From contig NZ_LMUF01000043.1 of NCBI RefSeq assembly GCF_009766085.1, positions 239,938 through 303,937 of the forward strand: a stretch of 64,000 nucleotides of DNA, read 5' to 3'. Numbering within the stretch: the stretch's first letter is position 1; every line of letters starts with the position of its first letter. Origin of the DNA: Burkholderia sp. S171 (lineage in GTDB: Bacteria > Pseudomonadota > Gammaproteobacteria > Burkholderiales > Burkholderiaceae). Shown here one piece after another: positions 17,428 to 26,214 of this stretch. The notes beneath the pieces are model-generated. The model was not told where the DNA came from. It did not search any database and worked only from the letters and a program-made list of their open reading frames with translations. Position numbers and translations under genes: made by a program.

Positions 17428-19233
17428 ATGACCGAAATAACCGAAACACAAAAGATGCAAGCGAACGACGGCGTGCTACCACCGCATGAAGCGCTCAATG
17501 TTGTTTCGCGTGGTGTTGCCACTACTCGTCAAAACGACACCGTCATGACAGGAGACGCTCCCTTCTCGGCGCTTGACGACCGACATCATCAAACCCATCC
17601 GATTCTCACCGACAGTGAAATTGAGCGGATGAAACACTTCGGCACGCTGCAAACTTACCGATCCGGCGAGCAGTTGCTGGAATCCGGCGTGCCTGTGCCC
17701 GGCATGTTCGTTTTGCTTAGCGGCCGGATCAGTATTACCAGACGCGACGGGCTCGGGCGCGTGAGCGAGGTGCTCGAACAACAACCCAGACGCTTCGTTG
17801 CGGAGATCGGTCAACTCTCGGGAAGGCCGTCACTCGTCGATGGCCACGCAGTAGGCGACGTCACAGTCATCCTGATCCCGCCGGAGCGCTTGCGCGCGCT
17901 TCTCGTGGCGGAAGCGGAGTTAGGAGAACGGATCATGCGTTCTTTGATTCTCCGGCGGGTCAGACTGATCGAGCGCGGAACCGGGCCGATACTGCTGGGA
18001 AAATCGGATGATGCGCGCTTGATATTGCTGCAAGGGTTCTTGAGCCGAAATGGACACCCGCACACGGTGATTGATACCGACACCGACCCCGATGCGATCC
18101 AGTTACTAGAACGCATGTCCAGATCGGATGCCGATCTTCCGCTGGTCATTTGTCCGGATGGCACGGTACTACGTGCCCCGGACGAAAATCAGCTCGCGTC
18201 ACAATTGGGCTGGTTGCCTGAATTCGATCCTGAGCATACCTATGATGTCGCGATCGTAGGCGCGGGACCTGCTGGATTGGCCACAGCCGTCTATGCTGCG
18301 TCAGAAGGTTTGTCGGTTGCGGTGTTCGATAGCCGCGCGCCTGGCGGGCAAGCCGGAGCAAGCTCCCGCATAGAAAACTATCTTGGTTTTCCGACTGGCA
18401 TTTCCGGACAGGCGCTAGCGGGTCGCGCTTTCGTGCAAGCCCAGAAATTTGGGGCTCACATTGCAATTCCGTTGCAGATCAAGGCGCTTCACTGCGATTG
18501 CTTGCCCGTCGAGATTGAACTGATGGACGGCCGTCGCATTGCTTCGCATACGGTCGTGATTGCTACGGGTGCCGCTTATCGCAAGCCAGCCATTGTGGGA
18601 CTGGAAAAATTCGAAGGACACGGCACCTACTATTGGGCGTCCCCTGTAGAAGCCCGGCTGTGCAAAGGAGCCGAGGTGGCGCTTGTGGGCGGCGGGAATT
18701 CGGCGGGACAGGCGATCGTTTATCTGGCGTCGCATGCATCGCATGTTCACGTGCTGATCCGTGCTCAGGGATTGGAAGCAAGCATGTCGCGATATCTGAT
18801 CGACCGCATTGCTGCGTTGCCCAATGTCACGCTTCATCGAAGGGCCGCGATCGAGTCCATGGAGGGGGAAGGAGGCGCGCTGTCCACACTGAATTGCACG
18901 ACTCCCGAAGGTCCGCTGACATTGCATGTCAGGCATCTTTTTCTGTTCACAGGAGCCAATCCGAACACGAGCTGGCTACAAGGTTGCAGTGTGAACACCG
19001 ACCAGGGTGGTTTCGTGCTGACCGGCAATGCCGCGGCCGGTAGCAGGATCTATAGAACAACAACACTTGAAACCAGTGTGCCGGGCGTGTTTGCCATTGG
19101 AGACGTTCGATCAGCATCGACGAAACGAGTGGCTGCAGCCGTGGGGGAAGGCGCTGCTGTCGTGTCGCAGATCCACGGCGTGCTGGCCGGGCGTCAGGAA
19201 CTGGCGCAACGTGCTAACGCGACACCGGCTTGA
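17428..19233 (+). CDS. cNMP-binding domain / thioredoxin-like / FAD oxidoreductase fusion
   Basis: The protein is about 601 residues if started at the ATG at 17428; the start is uncertain because RBS signals are weak. Domains in order: cyclic-nucleotide-binding fold (about 58-175), thioredoxin-like segment (195-262), and a thioredoxin-reductase-like FAD/NAD(P) module from 272 (GAGPAG at 278-283, second Rossmann GGGNSAG at 421-427, C-terminal GVFAIGDVR). At 403-408, where thioredoxin reductases have CATCDG, this protein reads WASPVE. Both redox cysteines are therefore missing, and it cannot be a classical thioredoxin reductase. Context suggests a redox-sensing or quinone-handling flavoprotein. 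Confidence 0.83.
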   Translation: MTEITETQKMQANDGVLPPHEALNVVSRGVATTRQNDTVMTGDAPFSALDDRHHQTHPILTDSEIERMKHFGTLQTYRSGEQLLESGVPVPGMFVLLSGRISITRRDGLGRVSEVLEQQPRRFVAEIGQLSGRPSLVDGHAVGDVTVILIPPERLRALLVAEAELGERIMRSLILRRVRLIERGTGPILLGKSDDARLILLQGFLSRNGHPHTVIDTDTDPDAIQLLERMSRSDADLPLVICPDGTVLRAPDENQLASQLGWLPEFDPEHTYDVAIVGAGPAGLATAVYAASEGLSVAVFDSRAPGGQAGASSRIENYLGFPTGISGQALAGRAFVQAQKFGAHIAIPLQIKALHCDCLPVEIELMDGRRIASHTVVIATGAAYRKPAIVGLEKFEGHGTYYWASPVEARLCKGAEVALVGGGNSAGQAIVYLASHASHVHVLIRAQGLEASMSRYLIDRIAALPNVTLHRRAAIESMEGEGGALSTLNCTTPEGPLTLHVRHLFLFTGANPNTSWLQGCSVNTDQGGFVLTGNAAAGSRIYRTTTLETSVPGVFAIGDVRSASTKRVAAAVGEGAAVVSQIHGVLAGRQELAQRANATPA

Positions 19234-19251
19234 GGTACGACGAGGCCTCAA

Positions 19252-20823
19252 TCAGATCTTTGCCGGCGGTCTGCGTAGAACCAACGCAATCAAGACGCCC
19301 ACAATGCCGGCGGTAGCGGCGATCCGATAGTTGTCCGCGAGGGCGAGCGTGGTCGCCTGGACACGAACGGCACGATCGATCAATGCGTATGCTGCAAGCG
19401 GTGCAGATAGCACACTGCTTGGTCCGACTGAAAAGATCCCGGCTTGGGAGAGTATCCGTTCAACCGATTGTGCATCGAAATTATTGAGGTGCATGCCAAG
19501 ATCATTCGAATACATCTGCTCTCGAACTCGTTGCGCAAACGCGATGGACGTCGTCCCCAGTTGACCTCCGAAAAGGCGGGTTGTCTGCACCAGTGCTCCG
19601 AATGTCAGCGCGTACTCCGGGGAAAGATGCTTGATCAGGAAGTAGACCGTCGACGTGACGACCATGGTTTGCCCAATTCCCTGAAGCAACTGAGAAGGAA
19701 TGAAGTTTCCTTCTACCCAGTCGGGTGTGATGTTGGCGCCAAGAAGAAATGCGACCGTGACAATGGCAAAGCCCGCGACAATGACGCGGCGAGCGTCGAT
19801 GTGCAGCAGCAGGAATGCGACAAGAGGTGCGGCAAAGATCTGAGGAACAGCAATCCAGCGTAGCGTTTCACCGATCTGAAGCGGCCTTAGATTGTGGACG
19901 GCACCTAGAAAAATCGGCGGTATGAAACTTGTGTTGAGCAGCGCAAAACGAGTCAGCAACGTGAGTGTCAACAACAGGGAAATATTGGGTTTCAGCAGGT
20001 ATTCAAGCGCGATTCCGGGCGATTTCGCCAGGAGTTCCCGTGCGAGGAACGCCGCCAGCAGCACCGCGCCGGCGTAGAGTATCGCGGTCACAAAACCTGA
20101 CTGAAACCAGAATAGCCGCTCACCCTGGTCCAGCCCCACGAGCAGGCAAACGAACCCGCTGGCTCCCAACAGCATCCCGGCGTGGTCGCCTCGCAACGTT
20201 GATGGGGGATAGGGCTCCTTAGGAATGGACAGCGCCACGAAGGCGATGAACGGCAACGTCAGCGCGGCATTCTGCCAATAGAACCAGTGCCACGTGAGAT
20301 GCTCGCTGTACCAGCCCTCCAACGTGGCCGAAACGTTCAATGACATCTCGATGTTCATCGCGTATGCGGCGATTCCGAAGGGAAGCCACTTCGGAGGCAG
20401 CGTTCTCGCGATTACCCCGATTGCGACGGGAACGAAGACCCCGGATGAAAGCCCGGACACCACCTGAATGAAAATCAGCGTCGCAAAGTTGGGCGAAAAA
20501 GGCAGTGCCATCTGCGATATAAAAAATATTGTCGCGCCGTAGATAAGCAGCCTTCTAACCCCGGTGACAAAGGCAGCCCACACGGCGATAGGGCCGATGA
20601 ACATCTGGCCCGCGTTGAACGCCGTATTGATCCAGGCACCCTGGTCGAAGCTGATGCCAAGCGCGCCGCGCAAGTCTGCTAACCCCAACGACGTCAGGCG
20701 TGACGTGAACGTCGAAATAATGGTTCCAAGCAACACGGCTCCTATTGCCGCATACGGGCGCAAGCTTTCCCGCGCAATCGCAGCAGCAATGGTGGGATCG
20801 ACTCGCTCAGTGTCTGGTTTCAT
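19252..20823 (-). CDS. MFS drug exporter, DHA2/EmrB type, 14 TM
   Basis: This 523-residue protein has many hydrophobic segments and the DHA2-like pattern GLADLRGALGISFDQGAWINTAFNAGQMFIGPIAVW. It is the inner-membrane part of a tripartite pump whose HlyD and outer-membrane subunits are encoded divergently at 20921-23367. I chose the ATG at 20823 (MKPDTERVDP) since the 21 residues before it look untranslated; a start at 20886 is possible. It ends 18 bases from the convergent oxidoreductase gene. The substrate is unknown; context suggests toxic aromatics or quinones. Confidence 0.87.
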   Translation of the reverse strand: MKPDTERVDPTIAAAIARESLRPYAAIGAVLLGTIISTFTSRLTSLGLADLRGALGISFDQGAWINTAFNAGQMFIGPIAVWAAFVTGVRRLLIYGATIFFISQMALPFSPNFATLIFIQVVSGLSSGVFVPVAIGVIARTLPPKWLPFGIAAYAMNIEMSLNVSATLEGWYSEHLTWHWFYWQNAALTLPFIAFVALSIPKEPYPPSTLRGDHAGMLLGASGFVCLLVGLDQGERLFWFQSGFVTAILYAGAVLLAAFLARELLAKSPGIALEYLLKPNISLLLTLTLLTRFALLNTSFIPPIFLGAVHNLRPLQIGETLRWIAVPQIFAAPLVAFLLLHIDARRVIVAGFAIVTVAFLLGANITPDWVEGNFIPSQLLQGIGQTMVVTSTVYFLIKHLSPEYALTFGALVQTTRLFGGQLGTTSIAFAQRVREQMYSNDLGMHLNNFDAQSVERILSQAGIFSVGPSSVLSAPLAAYALIDRAVRVQATTLALADNYRIAATAGIVGVLIALVLRRPPAKI

Positions 20824-20850
20824 TGCCGATGTAAGTTCTCGCCTGTAGAC

Positions 20851-20879
20851 TTGTGACTTCAAATATGAAAGCGTAGCAT
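20851..20879 (+). promoter_or_regulatory. Promoter with imperfect HxlR-type repeat between -35 and -10
   Basis: TTGTGA (20851-20856) and TAGCAT (20874-20879) are 17 bases apart, and the spacer is the repeat ACTTCAAATATGAAAGC (20856-20872, imperfect second arm). Located between the divergent pump genes, it could switch the HlyD/outer-membrane operon and influence the MFS gene. Confidence 0.55.
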
Positions 20880-20920
20880 ACGCCATGTTTCAGGATGCGC
20901 AACCGAGGAGTTGAAATACC

Positions 20921-21946
20921 GTGGATGGAGCTGACAACGAGGAGGTATTGGCGTCGAACAGGCGCAGGATCACAGCGATCCTGGGGCTGGTTGCCTTCGC
21001 GGTTGCACTCGGTGCAGTACTTGCCTATGCGTACGGGTCAGGCGACCGCGGCACAGACGACGCTTATGTGACCGGTCATGTCCATACCATTGCGGCAAGA
21101 GTCAATGGAACGGTTGAGCAGGTGCTGGTGCGGGACAATCAGTTCGTCCACGCCGGGGACAAACTCGTTCGGCTCGATACACGCGACTTCGACGTGCGCG
21201 TTGCATTGGAGAAATCGAGGGTCGAGCAGGCACAGGCGGATCAAGCCAAAGCGCGGGCATTGATAGCGCAGGCAAGGGCGGCGATCGTAGCGGCCGCCGC
21301 AGACGCGAAACGTGACGATCTTGACTTCGGGCGGGCACAGGAACTCACGCGCGAGACGCCTCGCGGTCTGTCGCAACAGGAATATGACGCAGCCGATGCA
21401 ACACGCAAATCTGCCGCCGCACGCGTGCTTCAGGCACAGGCGCAACTCGCTATATCGGAAGCAACGTTAGCGTCGTCGGTGGCCACTGAAACTCAGGGCA
21501 AGGCCAACCTGCGGGATGCTTCGCTGCAATTGAACTATACGGATGTCGTTTCACCCGTGGATGGTTTCGTCGGTAAGAAGACGGTCGAAACCGGGCAACG
21601 TATCGTGCAAGGGCAGGCATTGCTTGCCGTTGTTGAAAACGATGCGTGGGTCGTGGCGAATTTTCGTGAGACCCAGTTGAAGCACGTTCATGTAGGCGAT
21701 ACCGTGAGCCTCCGCTTCGACGCATTGCCGGACGTGGAGTTGTCGGGTCATGTAGAGAGTTTCGCACCCGCCACGGGAGCGCAGTTCGCGCTGCTGCCGC
21801 CGGATAACGCGACGGGTAATTTCACGAAGGTCGTGCAGCGCGTTCCGGTCAAGATCTTGATCGACAATCCGGATCTTGCAAGTCGACACATTGCGCTGGG
21901 CATGTCGGTGACTGCCAGGTTAGGCGTCCAGGACAAGAGCCCATGA
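20921..21946 (+). CDS. Membrane fusion protein, HlyD/EmrA type
   Basis: This 341-residue periplasmic adaptor starts at a GTG preceded by GAGGAG. It has one N-terminal TM (ITAILGLVAFAVALGAVLAYAY), then TDDAYVTGHVHTIAARVNGTVEQVLVRDNQ, which is the EmrA-type biotinyl-lipoyl half. A long Ala/Gln-rich coiled coil (about 95-195) follows, then the second lipoyl half SPVDGFVGKKTVETGQ. It overlaps the outer-membrane gene by 4 bases and links the divergently encoded MFS pump to the outer-membrane channel. Confidence 0.92.
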   Translation: MDGADNEEVLASNRRRITAILGLVAFAVALGAVLAYAYGSGDRGTDDAYVTGHVHTIAARVNGTVEQVLVRDNQFVHAGDKLVRLDTRDFDVRVALEKSRVEQAQADQAKARALIAQARAAIVAAAADAKRDDLDFGRAQELTRETPRGLSQQEYDAADATRKSAAARVLQAQAQLAISEATLASSVATETQGKANLRDASLQLNYTDVVSPVDGFVGKKTVETGQRIVQGQALLAVVENDAWVVANFRETQLKHVHVGDTVSLRFDALPDVELSGHVESFAPATGAQFALLPPDNATGNFTKVVQRVPVKILIDNPDLASRHIALGMSVTARLGVQDKSP

Positions 21947-23367
21947 CCCGGTTAAACCTTTGGCTCCTGGGCGCCGTGTGCGCAGTAACAGGATGCACGT
22001 TGAATCCTCAGCCGCTGCCGGACCTGGCGCTGAGCGGTCAACCTTTCCGACACAGCGAAGCAGCGTTGGCAGCAGGGCGCGTTACCAAGCCCTCCGATGC
22101 CATCGAGCTGTCGAATTGGGTCAGTCTTTTCGCCGATCCCCAACTCACCGGTCTGGTCGATTCCGCCCTGAGAGAGAACCTTGAAATTAAATCGGCCAAC
22201 GCCCGCATCGCGCAGTCGCGGGCGCTGTTCGACGTGGACAAGTCTTACACCCTGCCCACTGTGCGTACAAGTCCGGGTTTCGATAGAAGCCGTGTCTCCG
22301 GTACCGTGAATGAAGCGCTCCCCCAACGGACACTGCATAACTGGGCCATGCCCGTCGACGCCAGCTACGATGTCGATTTATGGGGGCGATTGAGGGGCGG
22401 CGTCGAGTCGGGGCGCGATAAGCTTCTTGCCGCGCAAGCTGATTCCGACGCCGTCACGCTTCGCATTTCGACGGAGGTCGCGAGCGACTATCTGACACTT
22501 AGGTTTATTGATTTCGATCGCACCGAATTGCTGCGTTCAATCGAACTTCGGCAGACTGCGCTCGACCTGATCAATAGGCGGGTGAAGGCTGGCTCCGCTG
22601 GTGACCTCGACGCGCTTCGCGCTACAACAGAATTGAAGACCGCATCCGCCGAGCTGAAAGAGAGTGACCGGCTTCGCGAAAATCTCGTCGATGCCATCGC
22701 TGTACTGACGGGAAGCTCTGCCACCGATCTCTCGATTGCGAACAGGCAGGACGATGTCGTCCTTCCCTCGGTACCGGTGGGATTGCCGTCCGAGATACTG
22801 GGAAATCGCCCGGACGTGTTCGCTGCCCAGCGGCGCCTGGATGTGGCTTCCTTGCAGATCGGCATAGCGAAAACGGCATTCCTTCCATCGCTTACGTTGA
22901 CTGCCAGCGGTGGGTTTGCAAGCGACAGCTTACGAACTTTTCTCGACCGAAACAGTTCGATGTGGGGATTGGGAGTCAGTGTTGCCGAGACCTTGTTCGA
23001 TGGCGGCCGCCGCCAGGCAGCGGTGGATTCAGCTAACGCGGGATACCTGATTGCAGAGGCGGACTACCGCTCGACGACGCTTCAGGCATTCCGCCAGGTG
23101 CAGGATGCGCTCAACGACATTGCGGCCCAACGTCTTCAAGCCGATGACTACGGCGCCGCGTCGAACGCTTCTTCTCAGGCCGCGGCGCTTTCACGCAGTC
23201 GATACGAACACGGCTATGTCAGCTATTTTGAAGTTGTCGATTCCGACCGTAGCGCACTCGCCATCAAGCGCCAGTTGATCCGGAGTCATCAGGCGCAGGC
23301 AGTGGCAACGGTTTCGCTGCTACGGGCGCTTGGCGGTGGGTGGAATGGGGTCCGTCCGAGCCTGTGA
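21943..23367 (+). CDS. Outer-membrane efflux lipoprotein, NodT/OprM family
   Basis: This 474-residue TolC-like channel has a lipoprotein signal ending in AVTGC, so C18 is the lipidation site. Two OEP repeats are recognisable, with LPTVRTSPGFDRS early and FDGGRRQAAVDSANAGYLIAEADYR and YEHGYVSYFEVVDSDRSAL later. The ATGA overlap with the HlyD gene shows coupling. It completes the tripartite pump. Confidence 0.92.
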   Translation: MTRLNLWLLGAVCAVTGCTLNPQPLPDLALSGQPFRHSEAALAAGRVTKPSDAIELSNWVSLFADPQLTGLVDSALRENLEIKSANARIAQSRALFDVDKSYTLPTVRTSPGFDRSRVSGTVNEALPQRTLHNWAMPVDASYDVDLWGRLRGGVESGRDKLLAAQADSDAVTLRISTEVASDYLTLRFIDFDRTELLRSIELRQTALDLINRRVKAGSAGDLDALRATTELKTASAELKESDRLRENLVDAIAVLTGSSATDLSIANRQDDVVLPSVPVGLPSEILGNRPDVFAAQRRLDVASLQIGIAKTAFLPSLTLTASGGFASDSLRTFLDRNSSMWGLGVSVAETLFDGGRRQAAVDSANAGYLIAEADYRSTTLQAFRQVQDALNDIAAQRLQADDYGAASNASSQAAALSRSRYEHGYVSYFEVVDSDRSALAIKRQLIRSHQAQAVATVSLLRALGGGWNGVRPSL

Positions 23368-23452
23368 TAGGGGAAAGAGAACCCATGTCGCTACGCCGTG
23401 GCCCTGGTTTGCAGTGATCGCTGCAGGGCGGCGGCGCAAGAACCGGCAAGCA

Positions 23453-24181
23453 TCACGCTGCTTTCGATGCTTTCTTGATCGGGGACGCTTTCTTTCTCGC
23501 AGGCGGCCGCGCAATCGTTACCCCGGCTTTTTTCGAGGCGGGTTTGGCCACCTTGAGGCGCGGCTTAGCGGACGCGTCTGCTTTTCCTTTTGGCGCAGCT
23601 TTTAGTGCCGTTTTCTTCGCCGGCGTTGCAGCGGGTTTTGCCGCAGCACTCGACTTTCGCGCCGGTTTGTCAACGGCCTTTCCGCGGTTGGCCTTAAAAG
23701 CCGCAACCCTTGCTTCTCGTTCCTTCGCGAATGCCTTGCTGACCTTGCTTTCAGTGTCGGCGAAAGAGAATGGCTTTTTGCCGCGAGGGACTTGCCACAG
23801 TGCGTCTATAGTTTCGCCCGTCTTTCTATACACCAATGCGACGGCCGGCTCTGCGCCTTCCGGCAGGCCGCCCCAGCGCAAAGCCCATGCGCGGATCGCG
23901 AGCAGGACGCCGTCCAGTTCCTTGCCTTTCTGGGTTGCGTAGTATTCGAACCGGTTCGAGTGCGAGCTGTACTGCCTGCGCTCGATGACTTCGTCTTCCT
24001 CCAGGCGTTTCAGCCGCATGGAGAGCAGGTTCGAGGACATGCCGGTCTGCACCTGGATGTCTTCGAAACGCCGGACGCCCATGCTGATTTCCCGCATGAT
24101 CAGCAGTGTCCATCGATCCCCGAAGACGGACAGTCCGCGTGCAATATCGCAAACACTCTCTGACGTTGCATCCCAGCTCAT
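23453..24181 (-). CDS. HxlR-family regulator with Lys/Ala-rich histone-H1-like tail
   Basis: Residues 1-160 of this 242-residue protein are a normal HxlR domain (ARGLSVFGDRWTLLIMREI; TGMSSNLLSMRLKRLEEDEVI), with C11 as the only cysteine, as in the paralogue at 11690. Residues about 163-242 form a disordered tail of Lys, Ala, Pro and Ser with repeated PAKK/KKA units, like bacterial histone-H1-like proteins (AlgP/HctA type composition). Such a tail would add non-specific DNA binding. It is convergent with the efflux operon. The tail is in frame and free of stops, and its codons look coding. Confidence 0.87.
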   Translation of the reverse strand: MSWDATSESVCDIARGLSVFGDRWTLLIMREISMGVRRFEDIQVQTGMSSNLLSMRLKRLEEDEVIERRQYSSHSNRFEYYATQKGKELDGVLLAIRAWALRWGGLPEGAEPAVALVYRKTGETIDALWQVPRGKKPFSFADTESKVSKAFAKEREARVAAFKANRGKAVDKPARKSSAAAKPAATPAKKTALKAAPKGKADASAKPRLKVAKPASKKAGVTIARPPARKKASPIKKASKAA

Positions 24182-24589
24182 GTCGTTTCCCTTCCCGATG
24201 ATTCGCGTCGTCTACTTGGCATCGTCGCTATCACTATAGCCTTGAAGCGGTCTGCAGCTTTTTGACCGCGATGCTGAGTAGCTGCCTAATTTGAAGGCAG
24301 CTGAAAAATAGCTGCTATCCACACATATTATAGCTTATCGTCAAGGCGTGTCGGGCGTACCTAAAGGGCGCGCTGTGGTCTCAGGCAGGCGCCATCGGCG
24401 CTTGTCATGACGCGCTGGTTTAAGTTTTTTGGGGGGCGCAGACGCGACGCGAACGAGACGGACCAGCCCTTAGGGCATGTCTCATTCACTGGTTCGAATC
24501 TGCCTTTGAAAGACGCTGACCTGAACGGACGATATTCGCCCAATGCGATCGATCGATTGACGAGAATTGAAAGTCTAAGCGGCTGTCGA
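24182..24589. promoter_or_regulatory. Control region of the tailed HxlR gene with triple AGCTGC repeat
   Basis: AGCTGCC (24280-24286), GGCAGCT (24296-24302) and AGCTGC (24310-24315) form two overlapping inverted repeats with 9- and 7-base spacers, about 100 bases upstream of the leftward HxlR start. The remaining sequence up to the LysR stop shows no convincing gene. Confidence 0.5.
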
Positions 24590-25561
24590 CTAAGCGGCCA
24601 TCAATCTTTCCGATTCCATCGGACGGCTCGGAAGCGTCATATAAGCCCCAGTTGGGCCCTTGCTGATTCGATCGTTGATCGAGGCAAGCGCGAGTTCATC
24701 GAGGAGGTAATCAATGAGCTTGCGCACGCGCACAGGTTCGAGTCGACGCGGCCGGTAAAGAAGATGCACGTCGAGCGATTTCGACGACCATCCGGAAAGG
24801 ACCGGCAGCAGGTGCGCCTGCTGCGCCAGGAGCGAAGGAACGAGCGCCACTCCCGCACCATGGATTGCCGCCCCAATCAGCGCATCCGCATTGTTGGCCC
24901 TCAGCGAACCATTCCTCGGAATGGCAAACCGGCCGGCGCTTGACGCCTCGAATAGCTCAAGCTCCCCGCACGTCGACCGGCTCGCAAGCGCCATGCAGTC
25001 TTCGGGATTCAGGTCGCGCGGGTGCTGAGGTATCCCCACGCGCTCGAGGTAGGACTGACTCGCGTACAGCCCGGTCTTCAGCGGCGTCAGCGCGCGTGCT
25101 ATCAACGTTCCGGGTATGACGCGGTCGACCGAGATAGCCACGTCGGCAAAGTCGCTCAGGGCGTTGGCGTCGCTGTCGTTCGCGTGAAGATCCACGTTGA
25201 TGCTGGAATTCTCGTTCATGAACATCGCGAGCATACCCCCAAGGCGCTGCAACCCAAACAGCGCGGGCGCGTCGATCCGCACGCAGCCACACGCGTCAGT
25301 CGCGTTTTGCTGACCCATGAAAGCCAGTTCTTCGTAGGAGCCGATCACCGCCGTCGCGCGCTCGAAGAAGCACTGTCCAAACGGCGTCAATGACACTTTC
25401 CGGGTCGTGCGCACTAACAGGCGCGCTCCCAACTCGGCCTCCAGATCCTGAACCACGCGAGTGGCGATTGACCGGGAGACGTTCAATGCGTCAGCGCCAC
25501 GTGAAAACCCTTTGTGGTCGACAATGGCTTTAAAAACCTCGAGTGCTTTCAAGCGGTCCAT
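24590..25561 (-). CDS. LysR-family regulator
   Basis: This 323-residue protein begins MDRLKALEVFKAIVDHKGFSRGADALNVSRSIATRVVQDLE, a winged HTH close to the typical LysR pattern but with ATRVV in the recognition helix. A type-2 periplasmic-binding effector domain follows. GGAG six bases upstream supports the ATG at 25561; upstream in-frame codons were rejected. It faces the isochorismatase gene at 26215 across a 650-base region and might control it. The inducer is unknown. Confidence 0.85.
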   Translation of the reverse strand: MDRLKALEVFKAIVDHKGFSRGADALNVSRSIATRVVQDLEAELGARLLVRTTRKVSLTPFGQCFFERATAVIGSYEELAFMGQQNATDACGCVRIDAPALFGLQRLGGMLAMFMNENSSINVDLHANDSDANALSDFADVAISVDRVIPGTLIARALTPLKTGLYASQSYLERVGIPQHPRDLNPEDCMALASRSTCGELELFEASSAGRFAIPRNGSLRANNADALIGAAIHGAGVALVPSLLAQQAHLLPVLSGWSSKSLDVHLLYRPRRLEPVRVRKLIDYLLDELALASINDRISKGPTGAYMTLPSRPMESERLMAA

Positions 25562-26029
25562 GGCGATTCTCCAAGTTGGTCCGTGTTTGGACCGGATGCG
25601 ATTTAGACAAAGCGACGTATCTGCGGCGCGTAGCCTGCTTTCGTCCGCTTGTTGCAATCTTGGTGCGCACGACAAAGGACGTCGAGTTAAATGCTATTAA
25701 TGGTTGTTATTGCGGCTATACACAGCAGCAGGGCAGTGGATGTCATTGCATTTGCGACGCTCTGTCGTGTGTCCCTGGGCCTGTTATCGTTCACGCCAAG
25801 GTAACGGTCATTTCACGAAATTTCCGTGAGTCGTGCATATGCATGCGAGTAGCATTCGCTTCGAAGCGATGACGTCAGGCGGACCGCGATATTCAGATTT
25901 TATGTGTTCACTTCAAAAAAGTAAGCGAACAACCGAGGAGTCGGCGGGGCTGCCCTGAGCAGCCACTGTTGAGCCGGTTCATGCGCAGCGCGGGAGGCAG
26001 ACTTCAATAAGCAGAGTGTAAATCCTTTC

Positions 26030-26065
26030 TTGACAATGTTTTGTTATGGCTTCAATATTTGAAGT
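26030..26065 (+). promoter_or_regulatory. Promoter and HxlR-type operator C
   Basis: TTGACA (26030-26035) is followed 17-18 bases later by a -10 at about 26053-26059 that lies inside the perfect repeat GCTTCAATATTTGAAGT (26049-26065). A repressor bound here would block RNA polymerase. It serves the hydrolase gene at 26215. The rest of 25562-26214 contains no recognised gene. Confidence 0.75.
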
Positions 26066-26214
26066 GAAAGTTGCGCGCCACACACTGTAGCCTGCTCGAC
26101 CGCTAGTGAGTCCCGTGCAGTCAGGTAAAAGCTTCACACGGGTTCGCAGGTTTTCGCCGCGTCGCGAACTCGCGAGACCTCCCATGGTGTTGCAAAACGA
26201 ATTCAGAGGCCTAT

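Noticed and set aside
17428..19233. Annotation as thioredoxin reductase
   Set aside because: Both redox-active cysteines are missing at the expected CATCDG position.
24407..24943. 178-codon plus-strand frame
   Set aside because: Overlaps the 3' part of the LysR gene antisense and has no RBS or family match.
25543..25872. Possible small ORF upstream of the hydrolase at 26215
   Set aside because: No RBS, partly antisense to the LysR start, and the translation resembles no family.
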